Assembly (NCBI GenBank): GCA_900316015.1
Contig: ONBG01000023.1
Span: 1-51,063, forward strand
Source: an uncultured Prevotella sp.
GTDB taxonomy: Bacteria > Bacteroidota > Bacteroidia > Bacteroidales > Bacteroidaceae
DNA: 51,063 bases
Reading direction: 5' to 3'
Each line of letters opens with the position of its first letter. Position 1 is the first letter of the stretch. The position numbers and the translations under genes are program-made. This document shows positions 27,733-35,930 of this stretch, piece by piece. The notes beneath the pieces were generated by a model. It did no database searches, was not told the DNA's origin, and worked only from the letters and a program-made list of their open reading frames with translations.

Positions 27733-28293
27733 ATGAGTATAGTTCGGATAAAGGATAAAACCTTTAAGGTTTCCATTCCAGAGAAGGAAATCCTAAGATG
27801 TGTAAAAGCCGTAGCCGATCAAATTAATCATGATATGGCTGGTAAGAACCCGTTGCTGCTCGCCGTTTTAAATGGCTCTTTTATCTTTGCGTCAGACTTA
27901 ATGAGAATGATCACCATTCCTTGTGAGATTTCGTTCGTTAAGCTGGCATCTTATCAAGGTACTACCTCAACAGGGAAGATCAAGGAAGTGATTGGTATCA
28001 ATGAGGATCTGACCAATAGGACCGTCATTATCGTGGAAGACATCATTGAGACAGGACTCACGATGAAAAGGATGATAGAAACATTGGGGACCCGTAATCC
28101 TGCTTCGGTCCATATCTGTACCTTACTACTCAAACCGGAGAAGTTGCAGGTACCTTTGAACATTGAGTACACAGCAATCAAAATACCCAACGACTTTATT
28201 GTTGGTTATGGACTGGATTACGACCAGCAGGGTCGGAATCTCCGTGATATCTATACCCTCGTAGATGATTCATATTCTATTAATATAAAATGA
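27733..28293 (+). CDS. hpt: Hypoxanthine phosphoribosyltransferase
   Basis: Salvages hypoxanthine (and usually guanine) with PRPP to form IMP/GMP. The 186-residue protein has the PRPP-binding motif VIIVEDIIETGLTM and the early LLAVLNGSFIFASDLMR loop. The C-terminal FIVGYGLDYDQQGRNLRDIY is typical of HPRT. It leads the five-gene unit hpt-adk-obgE-pgeF-M23; its stop overlaps the adk start by 4 nt. Confidence 0.95.
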   Translation: MSIVRIKDKTFKVSIPEKEILRCVKAVADQINHDMAGKNPLLLAVLNGSFIFASDLMRMITIPCEISFVKLASYQGTTSTGKIKEVIGINEDLTNRTVIIVEDIIETGLTMKRMIETLGTRNPASVHICTLLLKPEKLQVPLNIEYTAIKIPNDFIVGYGLDYDQQGRNLRDIYTLVDDSYSINIK

Positions 28294-28862
28294 AAAATAT
28301 TGTTATTTTTGGTGCACCGGGTTCAGGTAAGGGCACACAAAGCGATAAGATGATCGCTAAGTATGGGTTTGAACATATCTCTACTGGAGATGTGCTGCGT
28401 AATGAGATTAAGAACGGAACCGAACTGGGCAAGACAGCGAAGCGTTATATCGACCAGGGACAGTTGATCCCGGATGATTTGATGGTCAGCATCCTTGCCA
28501 GTGTCTATGATGGCTTTGGCAAAGAGCATAAAGGTGTTATCTTCGATGGTTTCCCACGCACGATCCCGCAAGCTGAGGCTTTGAAGAAGATGTTGGCAGA
28601 GCGTGGGCATAAGGTGGCAGCCATGATCGAACTGGATGTCCCAGAGGATGAGTTGATGAAACGCCTGATTCTCCGTGGCAAGCAGAGTGGTCGTTCAGAC
28701 GACAATGAAGAAACCATCAAGAAGCGCTTGGATGTTTATCACAATCAGACCGCTCCCCTGATTGCTTGGTATGAAAAAGAAGGAATCCACCACCATATCA
28801 ATGGCTTGGGTGAGCTGGACCGTATCTTCGGCGATATCTGTAAGGTGATTGATAATCTTTAA
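28290..28862 (+). CDS. adk: Adenylate kinase
   Basis: Interconverts ATP + AMP and 2 ADP. The P-loop [10 protein letters not shown] is at 8-17, the AMP-binding [14 protein letters not shown] segment and the [17 protein letters not shown] segment follow. At 190 residues it is the short type: the LID is only a few residues long and carries no zinc-binding cysteines. ATG overlaps the hpt stop (ATGA). The pairing with hpt puts purine salvage and nucleotide balance on one message. Confidence 0.96.
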   Translation: MKNIVIFGAPGSGKGTQSDKMIAKYGFEHISTGDVLRNEIKNGTELGKTAKRYIDQGQLIPDDLMVSILASVYDGFGKEHKGVIFDGFPRTIPQAEALKKMLAERGHKVAAMIELDVPEDELMKRLILRGKQSGRSDDNEETIKKRLDVYHNQTAPLIAWYEKEGIHHHINGLGELDRIFGDICKVIDNL

Positions 28863-28870
28863 TTGGAAAT

Positions 28871-30037
28871 ATGGCAGAATCCAACTTCGTTGATTATGTC
28901 AAGATCTACTGCCGCTCTGGAAAGGGCGGCAGGGGATCTATGCATCTTCGTCATGTGAAATACCAGCCTAACGGTGGTCCGGATGGTGGTGATGGCGGTC
29001 ATGGAGGAAGTGTCTATTTGCGTGGAAACCATAACTATTGGACACTTCTTCACCTGAAATACCAGCGTCATGTCTTTGCAGAGCATGGTGGGAATGGGGG
29101 ACGTGATAAGTGCCATGGAACAGATGGCAAGGATGTCTACATCGACGTACCTTGTGGAACTGTCGTATACAATGCTGAAACAGGCAAGTACGTCTGTGAT
29201 GTTACTTATGATGGGCAGACGGTATTGTTGCTGAAAGGAGGTAGAGGAGGATTAGGTAATTTCCAGTTCCGTACGTCGACCAATCAGGCCCCACGTTTTG
29301 CACAGCCTGGTGAGCCGATGATGGAAATGACCATTATTTTGGAATTGAAACTGTTGGCTGATGTGGGACTGGTCGGATTCCCCAATGCAGGGAAATCAAC
29401 CTTGCTTTCTGCGTTGTCGAGCGCTCGCCCCAAAATAGCCAATTACCCTTTCACAACTCTTGAGCCGTCTTTAGGCATCGTGGGATATCGTGATAAGCAG
29501 TCGTTTGTCATGGCAGATATCCCTGGAATCATTGAGGGAGCCAGTGAGGGGAAAGGACTTGGACTTCGTTTTCTTCGGCATATCGAAAGAAATTCCTTGT
29601 TGCTCTTTATGGTACCTGGAGACACAGATGATATCAAGCACGACTATGAAGTGTTACTGAATGAATTGAAGAAATTCAATCCTGAGATGCTTGACAAACA
29701 TCGTGTCCTTGCCGTCACGAAATGCGATCTGTTAGACGATGAGTTGATCGACATGCTCAAGGAAACGCTACCGACAGACTTGCCAGTCGTCTTTATCTCC
29801 GCCGTCACAGGACAGGGGTTGGATCAACTCAAGGATGTCCTTTGGAGTGAGTTGAATAGCGAGAGTAATAAGTTGCAGGAGATTACGGCAGAGGATACCC
29901 TGGTTCATCGTGATAAGGATCTGTCCCGCTTTACTGCAGAGATGAAAGCAGAAGGGGCTGACGAGAGTCTTGATGATGTGGATGATGATATTGAGGATAT
30001 TGAGGACTTTGAATACGAAGAGGATCCAGAATCATGA
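28871..30037 (+). CDS. obgE: GTPase ObgE/CgtA
   Basis: Essential GTPase for large ribosomal subunit maturation. The 388 residues begin with the glycine-rich Obg fold (1-158, many GGxGG turns such as [12 protein letters not shown]). The G domain follows with G1 GFPNAGKS (169-176), G3 [10 protein letters not shown]4 TKCD and G5 SAVTGQG. The C-terminal tail (about 345-388) is very acidic ([18 protein letters not shown]). It starts 8 nt after adk and overlaps pgeF by 4 nt. Confidence 0.96.
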   Translation: MAESNFVDYVKIYCRSGKGGRGSMHLRHVKYQPNGGPDGGDGGHGGSVYLRGNHNYWTLLHLKYQRHVFAEHGGNGGRDKCHGTDGKDVYIDVPCGTVVYNAETGKYVCDVTYDGQTVLLLKGGRGGLGNFQFRTSTNQAPRFAQPGEPMMEMTIILELKLLADVGLVGFPNAGKSTLLSALSSARPKIANYPFTTLEPSLGIVGYRDKQSFVMADIPGIIEGASEGKGLGLRFLRHIERNSLLLFMVPGDTDDIKHDYEVLLNELKKFNPEMLDKHRVLAVTKCDLLDDELIDMLKETLPTDLPVVFISAVTGQGLDQLKDVLWSELNSESNKLQEITAEDTLVHRDKDLSRFTAEMKAEGADESLDDVDDDIEDIEDFEYEEDPES

Positions 30038-30816
30038 TCAAGCCTCTGTTGACATATTATGAATGTGATGAAGACGTTATCGCCTTTTCAACAACTCGGC
30101 ATGGTGGATATAGCAAGGGTAACTATGGTGAACTGAACGTTAATTCCTATTGCGGTGATGATCCGGCAGACTTGTCAGCTAACCTTCAGTTGTTAGCTTC
30201 GGAACTGTCTATTCCTGTTGACCGTATCGTGATGCCCCATCAAGTACATGGTATCGCATGTAGAGCAGTCACGGATGACCTGATTGCCCTTTCCCAAAAG
30301 GCTCGGTTGCAGTTGTTAGACCAGGTGGATAGTGTAATGACAGATGTCAAGCGCATTTGTATAGGAGTCTCAACGGCCGATTGTATACCAGTATTGCTTT
30401 ATGATCCTGTCCATCATGCAGTAGCTGCTATCCATGCAGGATGGCGAGGGACCCTTCAGGGAATTGCCTGTCATACAGTAGAAGAGATGTCTCATCATTA
30501 TCATACTGTCCCTCATGACCTCAAAGCGATCATTGGTCCTGGTATCTCGCTGAAGAACTTTGAGGTAGGGGAGGAGGTCTATGGTGCTTTTGCCAGTGCC
30601 GGATATGACATGGACAGGATTGCGAGAAAATATATAAAATGGCATGTCAACCTGCCATTGTGCAATCGGATCCAATTGGAGCAAGTTGGCGTGAAGGCAG
30701 AGTCGATTGTCGATACTGGTATTTGCACGTATGATCATGTTGCTGATTATTTTTCTGCCCGTCGTTTAGGACAGGCTTCAGGTCGAATCTATACAGGTAT
30801 TCTATTGAAGGAGTGA
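30034..30816 (+). CDS. pgeF: Multicopper-oxidase-fold PgeF/YfiH (LACC1-like) protein
   Basis: Family members act as purine nucleoside enzymes and, in E. coli, as a peptidoglycan editing factor that prevents misincorporation of serine. The 260 residues carry all three zinc ligands in context: His72 in MPHQVHG, Cys117 in TADCIPVLL and His134 in [26 protein letters not shown] and the C-terminal YFSARR segment also match. The start overlaps the obgE stop (ATGA). Whether nucleoside metabolism (fits hpt/adk) or peptidoglycan quality control (fits the next gene) is its main job cannot be told from sequence. Confidence 0.93.
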   Translation: MIKPLLTYYECDEDVIAFSTTRHGGYSKGNYGELNVNSYCGDDPADLSANLQLLASELSIPVDRIVMPHQVHGIACRAVTDDLIALSQKARLQLLDQVDSVMTDVKRICIGVSTADCIPVLLYDPVHHAVAAIHAGWRGTLQGIACHTVEEMSHHYHTVPHDLKAIIGPGISLKNFEVGEEVYGAFASAGYDMDRIARKYIKWHVNLPLCNRIQLEQVGVKAESIVDTGICTYDHVADYFSARRLGQASGRIYTGILLKE

Positions 30817-31922
30817 TGATGAGGTTACGTTGTGTTTTCTTATTCTACTTTCTGTGTTGGATAGGTGTTGCGGTTGCCCAGCAACGTCGATTTACCTTAT
30901 CTGAGCAGCAACAGATCAGTATCGCTACCCCAGGGCTGTTTGCGCGCAGCCATGCTTTTCAGGTTGATTTTACGGTTCTTCGTCCCGAAGAATATTCTTT
31001 CCCCTTGCCGGTGGGAAAAGCAGACCTTCAAGGGAATGACTTGGAGATTACTACACAAAAAGGAGATGCTGTCAAGGCCATGTTTGGTGGTATTGTCCGT
31101 CTTTCCAGGAGTATTCCTGGTTATGGTCCTGTGATAGTCATCCGACATGATAATGGGCTTGAAACCGTTTATGGGCATAATGCCCAAAACTTAGTGGATG
31201 TTGGGCAGAAGGTGAAAGCAGGGCAGACCATTGCCATTGTAGGGGGAGCGGAAGGCAAGGTGTTTTGTACTTTCTCTATCCTGGTGAATGGCAATAAAAT
31301 CAATCCTGTTACAGTGGTTGACGTGAAAAGCCATAGGTTACGGAAGCAAGTCCTACTGTTTGAGAAGCAAGGTACTCTCATCAGTGTTCGCACGTCGCGG
31401 GAAAGTAAGGACAAGCAGAGTGAAGAGAAAGGCAATGCTGGGAATTCTAAAAGCCAGACGGAAATTACCCGTTTGGAATTGAACCAATTGAAAAATAGTG
31501 ATTGGGCATACCCTCTTCCTGGTAGCCATGTGATTAGTCCTTATGGTGGTGCACGTCGTCATGCAGGCGTGGATATTAAGACGTGCCCAAGAGATCGCAT
31601 CCTTGCTGCTTTTGATGGTATTGTAACTCAGTCGGGACCCTATTTCGGTTATGGTAACTTTATCGTGATCAAACATGACAACGGTCTGGAGACCCATTAT
31701 AGTCATCAATCCAAGAACTTCGTTAAGAAAGGGGATCGAGTGAAAGCGGGGCAGGTGATTGGACTTACAGGGAGAACGGGTAGGGCGACAACAGAACACC
31801 TTCATTTTGAAGTCTTATTCCATGGAAGGAGGATTGATCCTGCTTGGGTCTTCGATCATGTAAGCAAGTCACTTCAACAGCACACGCTGGTCTATTCGAA
31901 AGGGAGAGTTCGAAAGCAATAA
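30816..31922 (+). CDS. Tandem M23 (LytM) family peptidase with one degenerate copy
   Basis: Exported peptidoglycan hydrolase or hydrolase regulator. I start at the ATG at 30816, which shares its A with the pgeF stop (TGATG). A GTG three bases earlier and the ATG at 30819 are also in frame. The signal peptide ends near VAVAQ (22). There are two LytM units. The C-terminal one (230-350) has all Zn ligands: His249 and Asp253 in RHAGVD, HYSH (294-297) and HLH (328-330). The N-terminal unit (61-168) matches it closely (VIRHDNGLETVYGHN vs VIKHDNGLETHYSHQ) but lacks the HxxxD and HxH residues. A charged linker (190-225) joins them. Last gene of the hpt unit. Confidence 0.9.
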   Translation: MMRLRCVFLFYFLCWIGVAVAQQRRFTLSEQQQISIATPGLFARSHAFQVDFTVLRPEEYSFPLPVGKADLQGNDLEITTQKGDAVKAMFGGIVRLSRSIPGYGPVIVIRHDNGLETVYGHNAQNLVDVGQKVKAGQTIAIVGGAEGKVFCTFSILVNGNKINPVTVVDVKSHRLRKQVLLFEKQGTLISVRTSRESKDKQSEEKGNAGNSKSQTEITRLELNQLKNSDWAYPLPGSHVISPYGGARRHAGVDIKTCPRDRILAAFDGIVTQSGPYFGYGNFIVIKHDNGLETHYSHQSKNFVKKGDRVKAGQVIGLTGRTGRATTEHLHFEVLFHGRRIDPAWVFDHVSKSLQQHTLVYSKGRVRKQ

Positions 31923-31924
31923 GC

Positions 31925-31955
31925 AAAAAAAGTTGCCATCTCTTTGATGACAACT
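31925..31955. terminator. Bidirectional terminator after the M23 gene
   Basis: AGTTGcCATC (31931-31940) and GATGaCAACT (31946-31955) pair with one internal mismatch around TCTTT. An A-run precedes and a T-rich CTTCTTTT follows, so it serves both the M23 gene and the convergent small gene. Confidence 0.75.
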
Positions 31956-31962
31956 CTTCTTT

Positions 31963-32169
31963 TCATGATTTGCTTTTATGCCGGTTTGCCCTTTGCTCTC
32001 TGTACTTCGCCTTTTGGCGTGCAGAGCCACTGCCATGAGCCCCGGTAATGTATTTCTTTTTCTTGGCTTTCGTCTTTACTTTATCGCTTTGAGCACGTTC
32101 TTTGGGTGCCCCGTGGAAGATCAGTCCACCTCCAGCGATGATCTCATCAATATCATCACCTTTTGCCAT
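31963..32169 (-). CDS. Small basic protein of unknown function
   Basis: A 68-residue protein with an ordered-looking start (MAKGDDIDEIIAGGGLIFHG) and a strongly basic, Lys/Arg/His/Ser/Gly-rich tail (KTKAKKKKYITG, then KAKYREQRANRHKSKS). It has no membrane segment or signal. The tail resembles ribosomal or other nucleic-acid-binding proteins. It begins 3 nt after the stop of the AICAR formyltransferase gene and ends just before a terminator, which argues it is real and co-transcribed. I do not recognise the family. The opposite-strand open frame here has no such support. Confidence 0.65.
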   Translation of the reverse strand: MAKGDDIDEIIAGGGLIFHGAPKERAQSDKVKTKAKKKKYITGAHGSGSARQKAKYREQRANRHKSKS

Positions 32170-32172
32170 AAA

Positions 32173-33354
32173 TCAATGATGGAATAGTCTGATACCTGTA
32201 AACGCCATCGCAATGCCATACTTATCGCAAGTTTCGATCACGTTATCATCGCGTACGGATCCTCCTGCTTGAGCAATGTATTCCACGCCACTCTTATGTG
32301 CGCGTTCAATATTATCACCGAAGGGGAAGAATGCGTCAGAACCAAGTGCTACCTGCGTATTTTTGGCAATCCATTCCTTCTTCTCTTCTCTCGTCAAAAT
32401 ATCCGGTCTTTCCGTGAAGAATTTCTGCCATGTCCCCTCACACAGTACATCATCATGGTCTTCGCTAATATAGACATCAATCGTATTGTCTCTGTCTGCA
32501 CGACGGATATCCGACTTGAATGGCAGAGACATCACCTTCGGGTGCTGACGCAGCCACCAGATATCCGCTTTGTTTCCCGCCAATCGCGTGCAATGGATGC
32601 GACTTTGTTGACCAGCGCCAATGCCGATCGCTTGTCCTTCTTTCACATAGCATACAGAGTTGCTCTGTGTGTATTTCAGAATGATCATCGAGATGATCAG
32701 ATCCCTTTTCGCTTCCGCTGTAAAATGCTTGTTCTTCGTTGGGATATTCTCAAACAACGACGGGTCATCTAACTTGATTTCATTCCGGAGCTGTTCGAAT
32801 GTGACGCCGAAAACTTGCTTATGCTCCATGGGTACAGGCTCGTAATTGGGATCGATTTTGATGATGTTATAAGTTCCTTTCCTCTTGCTTTTCAGGATTT
32901 CCAAAGCTTCTGGCGTATAGTCAGGTGCAATCACACCATCGCTGACTTCCCTTTTCAGGAGCGTTGACGTAGCTGCATCGCAGGTATCGCTTAGGGCTAC
33001 AAAATCTCCGTATGAACTCATGCGGTCGGCACCTCGTGCGCGAGCATACGCACAAGCTAAAGGAGAGAGCTCTATTTTAACGTCATCTACGAAATAGATC
33101 TTCTTCAAGGTATCGCTCAGTGGAAGACCTATGGCAGCACCTGCTGGAGAAACATGCTTGAAGGAAGCAGCTGCAGCGATACCGGTAGCCGCTTTCAGTT
33201 CTTTGACAAGCTGCCAACTGTTGAGGGCATCTAAGAAATTGATGTAGCCCGGTCGACCATTTATCACTTCAACGGGTAACTCGCCTTCTTCCATATAAAT
33301 TCGGGAAGGCTTTTGATTCGGATTGCATCCGTACTTTAAAGCTAATTCTTTCAT
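32173..33354 (-). CDS. Standalone AICAR formyltransferase (PurH C-terminal-type domain)
   Basis: Transfers the formyl group of 10-formyl-THF to AICAR, giving FAICAR in purine synthesis. The 393 residues correspond only to the formyltransferase half of bifunctional PurH. The catalytic Lys66-His67 lie in SFKHVSPAGAA, and TLRYGxNPHQ-like ALKYGCNPNQ, KYTQSNSVCYVKEGQAIGIGAGQQSR and GSDAFFPFGDNIERA follow. The IMP cyclohydrolase (MGS-like) domain that normally precedes it is absent, and the ATG is preceded by a promoter box, so this is not a truncation. Ring closure to IMP needs another protein. purB, which supplies AICAR, lies at 19147. Confidence 0.9.
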   Translation of the reverse strand: MKELALKYGCNPNQKPSRIYMEEGELPVEVINGRPGYINFLDALNSWQLVKELKAATGIAAAASFKHVSPAGAAIGLPLSDTLKKIYFVDDVKIELSPLACAYARARGADRMSSYGDFVALSDTCDAATSTLLKREVSDGVIAPDYTPEALEILKSKRKGTYNIIKIDPNYEPVPMEHKQVFGVTFEQLRNEIKLDDPSLFENIPTKNKHFTAEAKRDLIISMIILKYTQSNSVCYVKEGQAIGIGAGQQSRIHCTRLAGNKADIWWLRQHPKVMSLPFKSDIRRADRDNTIDVYISEDHDDVLCEGTWQKFFTERPDILTREEKKEWIAKNTQVALGSDAFFPFGDNIERAHKSGVEYIAQAGGSVRDDNVIETCDKYGIAMAFTGIRLFHH

Positions 33355-33380
33355 TTCTAAGGAGAATTAAATTCTATTTG

Positions 33381-33388
33381 CAAAGTTA
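33381..33388 (-). promoter_or_regulatory. -7 box upstream of the AICAR formyltransferase gene
   Basis: TAACTTTG on the minus strand (plus CAAAGTTA), 26 nt upstream of the ATG at 33354. Confidence 0.6.
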
Positions 33389-33430
33389 GCAAAATTCGAT
33401 GAAAAATGATCGTCGTATGCTAAAAATTAA

Positions 33431-33438
33431 TACCTTTG
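33431..33438 (+). promoter_or_regulatory. -7 box of the small HTH-like gene
   Basis: TACCTTTG is a perfect TAnnTTTG match 25 nt upstream of the ATG at 33464. Confidence 0.6.
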
Positions 33439-33463
33439 CATCTGATTTAGTATTCGTTGTGTT

Positions 33464-33670
33464 ATGAAAGAAGTCATTCGTTTTACACATGTGCATCATC
33501 ATCTGACTTCCACTACAGTGAAGAAGTTGGGGCGTTATCTCTCCCGCATTGAGAATCCGTCCTTGAAAACGTTGAACAGGTTAGCTCTGCTCGCTGGTTT
33601 TCAGGATTGGAAGAGTTTAAAAGATACGGTTCATGGAGATACGGATGCATCCGTGAATTATGAGGATTGA
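33464..33670 (+). CDS. Small hypothetical protein with helix-turn-helix-like segment
   Basis: A 68-residue protein I cannot name. Residues 18-52 (TVKKLGRYLSRIENPS, then LKTLNRLALLAGFQDWKSLK) have the pattern of two or three short helices with a serine/proline turn, similar to small DNA-binding HTH domains. The start is His-rich (HVHHH) and the tail acidic. It stands alone: a consensus promoter box lies 25 nt upstream and a terminator 20 nt downstream, strong support for expression. It is divergent from the AICAR formyltransferase gene. A role as a small regulator is only a guess. Confidence 0.65.
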   Translation: MKEVIRFTHVHHHLTSTTVKKLGRYLSRIENPSLKTLNRLALLAGFQDWKSLKDTVHGDTDASVNYED

Positions 33671-33690
33671 GTTACCGGTTGTAAAAAATT

Positions 33691-33725
33691 AAAAAGAGGT
33701 CCACCATTTGGATGAGCCTCTTTTT
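33691..33725. terminator. Bidirectional terminator between the small gene and rplS
   Basis: AAAAAGAGG (33691-33699) and CCTCTTTTT (33717-33725) form a 9-bp stem; T-runs exist on both strands, serving the convergent genes. Confidence 0.85.
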
Positions 33726-33756
33726 ATTTCTGCTTGAAATGCAATGGTTCGTAGGA

Positions 33757-34137
33757 TTATTTTCCTGCAGCTGCTCTCTCTGCCTCAGAAAGAGCCCTCT
33801 TTTCTGCAATACGAGCCTTCTTTCCTGTAAGCTTACGCAGATAGTACAGTTTTGCACGACGTACTTTACCACGCTTGTTTACTTCGATGCTCTGGATGTT
33901 CGGAGACTCAATAGGGAAGATACGTTCAACACCTACTGTTCCTGACATCTTTCTTACGGTGAAACGCTTTTTCTCTCCACTCCCGGAGATTTTGATAACA
34001 ACACCGCGATAGAGCTGGATACGCTCTTTTGAACCCTCGATAATTTTGTAAGCGACTGTTACAGTATCACCTGACTTAAATGCAGGGAACTTCTTGCCGG
34101 TTGCAAATGCTTCCTCAGCAACTTTAATTAAATCCAT
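33757..34137 (-). CDS. rplS: 50S ribosomal protein L19
   Basis: Structural protein at the 30S-50S interface. The 126 residues are unmistakable: [50 protein letters not shown] and [25 protein letters not shown]. The tail [16 protein letters not shown] is slightly longer than in E. coli (115 residues). Unlike the enteric rpsP-rimM-trmD-rplS operon it stands alone here, with its own promoter and terminator. The leader is about 80 nt. Confidence 0.97.
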   Translation of the reverse strand: MDLIKVAEEAFATGKKFPAFKSGDTVTVAYKIIEGSKERIQLYRGVVIKISGSGEKKRFTVRKMSGTVGVERIFPIESPNIQSIEVNKRGKVRRAKLYYLRKLTGKKARIAEKRALSEAERAAAGK

Positions 34138-34225
34138 TTTGTCTGATAATTAAATTTGTTTATCGTTCCAACGTAACATAACAGGCAACACTTCTTCCCG
34201 CCAGCGATTACGCCGAAAAGCGGTG

Positions 34226-34256
34226 CAAAGTTACAACATTTTTCTGTTGCTTCCAA
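34226..34256 (-). promoter_or_regulatory. Promoter of rplS
   Basis: On the minus strand TAACTTTG (plus CAAAGTTA, 34226-34233) with TTG (plus CAA, 34254-34256) at 20-nt spacing, a full Bacteroidota consensus. Confidence 0.7.
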
Positions 34257-34272
34257 AAAATAAGATGTTTTT

Positions 34273-34303
34273 TTGTCTATTCGGGCTAAAATAACTATCT
34301 TTG
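34273..34303 (+). promoter_or_regulatory. Promoter of the split 5'-nucleotidase genes
   Basis: TTG (34273-34275) and TATCTTTG (34296-34303) with a 20-nt spacer. It overlaps an in-frame TTG at 34301, which rules that codon out as a start. Confidence 0.7.
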
Positions 34304-34324
34304 CATCAAATACTTATAGAGTAT

Positions 34325-35089
34325 ATGCATAGAAATTATCTTTTTGTTGGTGCCTTGTCCCTTCTCTTTCTGGGATCCTCTTGTCGTTCTCACTATGTAG
34401 TTACGGGCATTCAGCGTACTCGTTTGTTGATAGATCATCGGTATGATGCACATCCAGATTCTGAGGCAGAGGCTTTTTTGGCACCTTATCAGCATGATGT
34501 GGACAGTATCATGAGTCCTATCGTGGGTGAGACAGCTAAACCATTGTCGTCTTTTAGACCGGAAAGTCCTTTGTCCAATTTGTTGTCTGATATTTTGATC
34601 TGGTCAGGGAAAAAATATAACGAACATCCTGTTCTGGCTGTTTACAATATGGGTGGCATCAGGGCTTCTTTCCCTCAGGGTAAGATCACTTATGGGGATG
34701 TGCTTGAGGTGGCACCCTTTGATAATAAGATTTGTTTCCTAACGCTATCGGGAGGGCAGTTAATGGATCTGTTCCGACAGATCGCTCGTCGTCATGGCGA
34801 GGGTTTGAGTCATGGTGTCCAATTGGTCATCACGAAGGATGGGCAGTTAAATTCTGCTCGATTAAATGGGAAGGAGATCGATTCAAATGCAGAATACCGT
34901 GTGGCAACACTTGATTACCTTGCCGGAGGAAATGATGGCTTGAAAGCGTTGGGAGAAGGATCTCGACTATTCTCTCCTCAAGACATGGAGAATAATGTGC
35001 GTTTTATCATTATGGATTTTTTCAAGGAAAAGCTTTCTCAGGGCTTAAGTGTTAATGCTGATATTGAAGGTAGAATTAAAGTCGAATAA
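34325..35089 (+). CDS. 5'-nucleotidase C-terminal-domain lipoprotein
   Basis: Holds only the substrate-binding C-terminal domain of the UshA/5'-nucleotidase family. I start at the ATG at 34325 (254 residues), giving a signal peptide with a likely lipidation Cys in LFLGSSC; the promoter box excludes the earlier TTG. Domain marks: SPLSNLLSDILIW, YNMGGIRASFPQGKITYGDV, EVAPFDNKICFLTLSGGQLMDLF and YLAGGNDG. The metallophosphatase half that should precede it is encoded separately by the next gene, which starts 1 nt after this stop. The two probably form one exported nucleotidase, but this is inferred. Confidence 0.88.
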   Translation: MHRNYLFVGALSLLFLGSSCRSHYVVTGIQRTRLLIDHRYDAHPDSEAEAFLAPYQHDVDSIMSPIVGETAKPLSSFRPESPLSNLLSDILIWSGKKYNEHPVLAVYNMGGIRASFPQGKITYGDVLEVAPFDNKICFLTLSGGQLMDLFRQIARRHGEGLSHGVQLVITKDGQLNSARLNGKEIDSNAEYRVATLDYLAGGNDGLKALGEGSRLFSPQDMENNVRFIIMDFFKEKLSQGLSVNADIEGRIKVE

Positions 35090-35090
35090 G

Positions 35091-35927
35091 ATGAAACATT
35101 TATATATCCTTGCTATTTTTTCTTTATTATCCTTGGTAACTTTTGCTCAGAAGCAATTGGTTATTTTGCATACCAATGACACTCATAGTTGTATTCAACC
35201 CTTGAATTCCCATCTGGCGGATACTTTGCAGGCAGGTCGAGCGGGTTTTATTCGTCGTATTTCGATGATTGAGGAGGAACGTAAAACACACCCAGATTTA
35301 CTCTTGTTTGATAGCGGAGACTTTTCCCAAGGTTCTCCGTATTATTCTATGTATAAAGGAGATGTTGAAATTGGGCTGATGAATAGGATGCATTATGATG
35401 CAGGCACGATTGGCAATCATGAATTTGATTTTGGAATTGACAATATGGCAAGGATTTTCAAGAAGGCTAATTTCCCGATCATTTGTTCTAATTATGATTT
35501 AAGCGGTACGCCTTTGGAGGGCATCGTCAAGAAGTATATTATTTTGAAGCGAAATGGAATTAAGATTGGTGTCTTTGCACTTTGTCCCAAGTTATCTGGA
35601 CTTGTGTCAGCTAAGAATTATGGTCCTATTCAATATCTCGATCCGATCAAGATCGCGTCTGACATGGGTACTTTCTTAAAAGATAAGAAGAAATGCGATT
35701 TCGTCATCTTAATTTCTCACTTGGGTTGGGAAGCTCAAGGTATGGGTGATCAGATGGTTATTTCAAATACACGTAATATTGATCTTGTTTTGGGCGGTCA
35801 TTCCCATTCATATTTCAAGGAGTTACGTTATGTTAAGAACATAGATGGGAAGCCCGTTCCTGATGATCAAAATGGAAAGAATGCCATCTTCGTCGGAAAG
35901 ATGGTCGTTAATTTCGATAAGAAATAG
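35091..35927 (+). CDS. Metallophosphatase domain protein (5'-nucleotidase N-terminal half)
   Basis: Exported calcineurin-like phosphoesterase, 278 residues from the ATG at 35091, which opens a good signal peptide (MKHLYILAIFSLLSLVTFAQ). Metal-binding motifs are complete: LHTNDTHS (Asp and His), FDSGDFSQGS, GNHEFDFG, ISHLGWE and GGHSHS. These are the N-terminal domain marks of UshA-type 5'-nucleotidases; the C-terminal domain sits in the gene just upstream. The stop lies 3 nt from the end of the convergent PorT-like gene, with no terminator visible between. Confidence 0.9.
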   Translation: MKHLYILAIFSLLSLVTFAQKQLVILHTNDTHSCIQPLNSHLADTLQAGRAGFIRRISMIEEERKTHPDLLLFDSGDFSQGSPYYSMYKGDVEIGLMNRMHYDAGTIGNHEFDFGIDNMARIFKKANFPIICSNYDLSGTPLEGIVKKYIILKRNGIKIGVFALCPKLSGLVSAKNYGPIQYLDPIKIASDMGTFLKDKKKCDFVILISHLGWEAQGMGDQMVISNTRNIDLVLGGHSHSYFKELRYVKNIDGKPVPDDQNGKNAIFVGKMVVNFDKK

Positions 35928-35930
35928 CTT

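Noticed and set aside
31978-32187. 69-codon plus-strand frame opposite the small basic protein
   Set aside because: The minus-strand gene has operon spacing and a terminator; the plus frame has no promoter and ends inside the AICAR formyltransferase gene.
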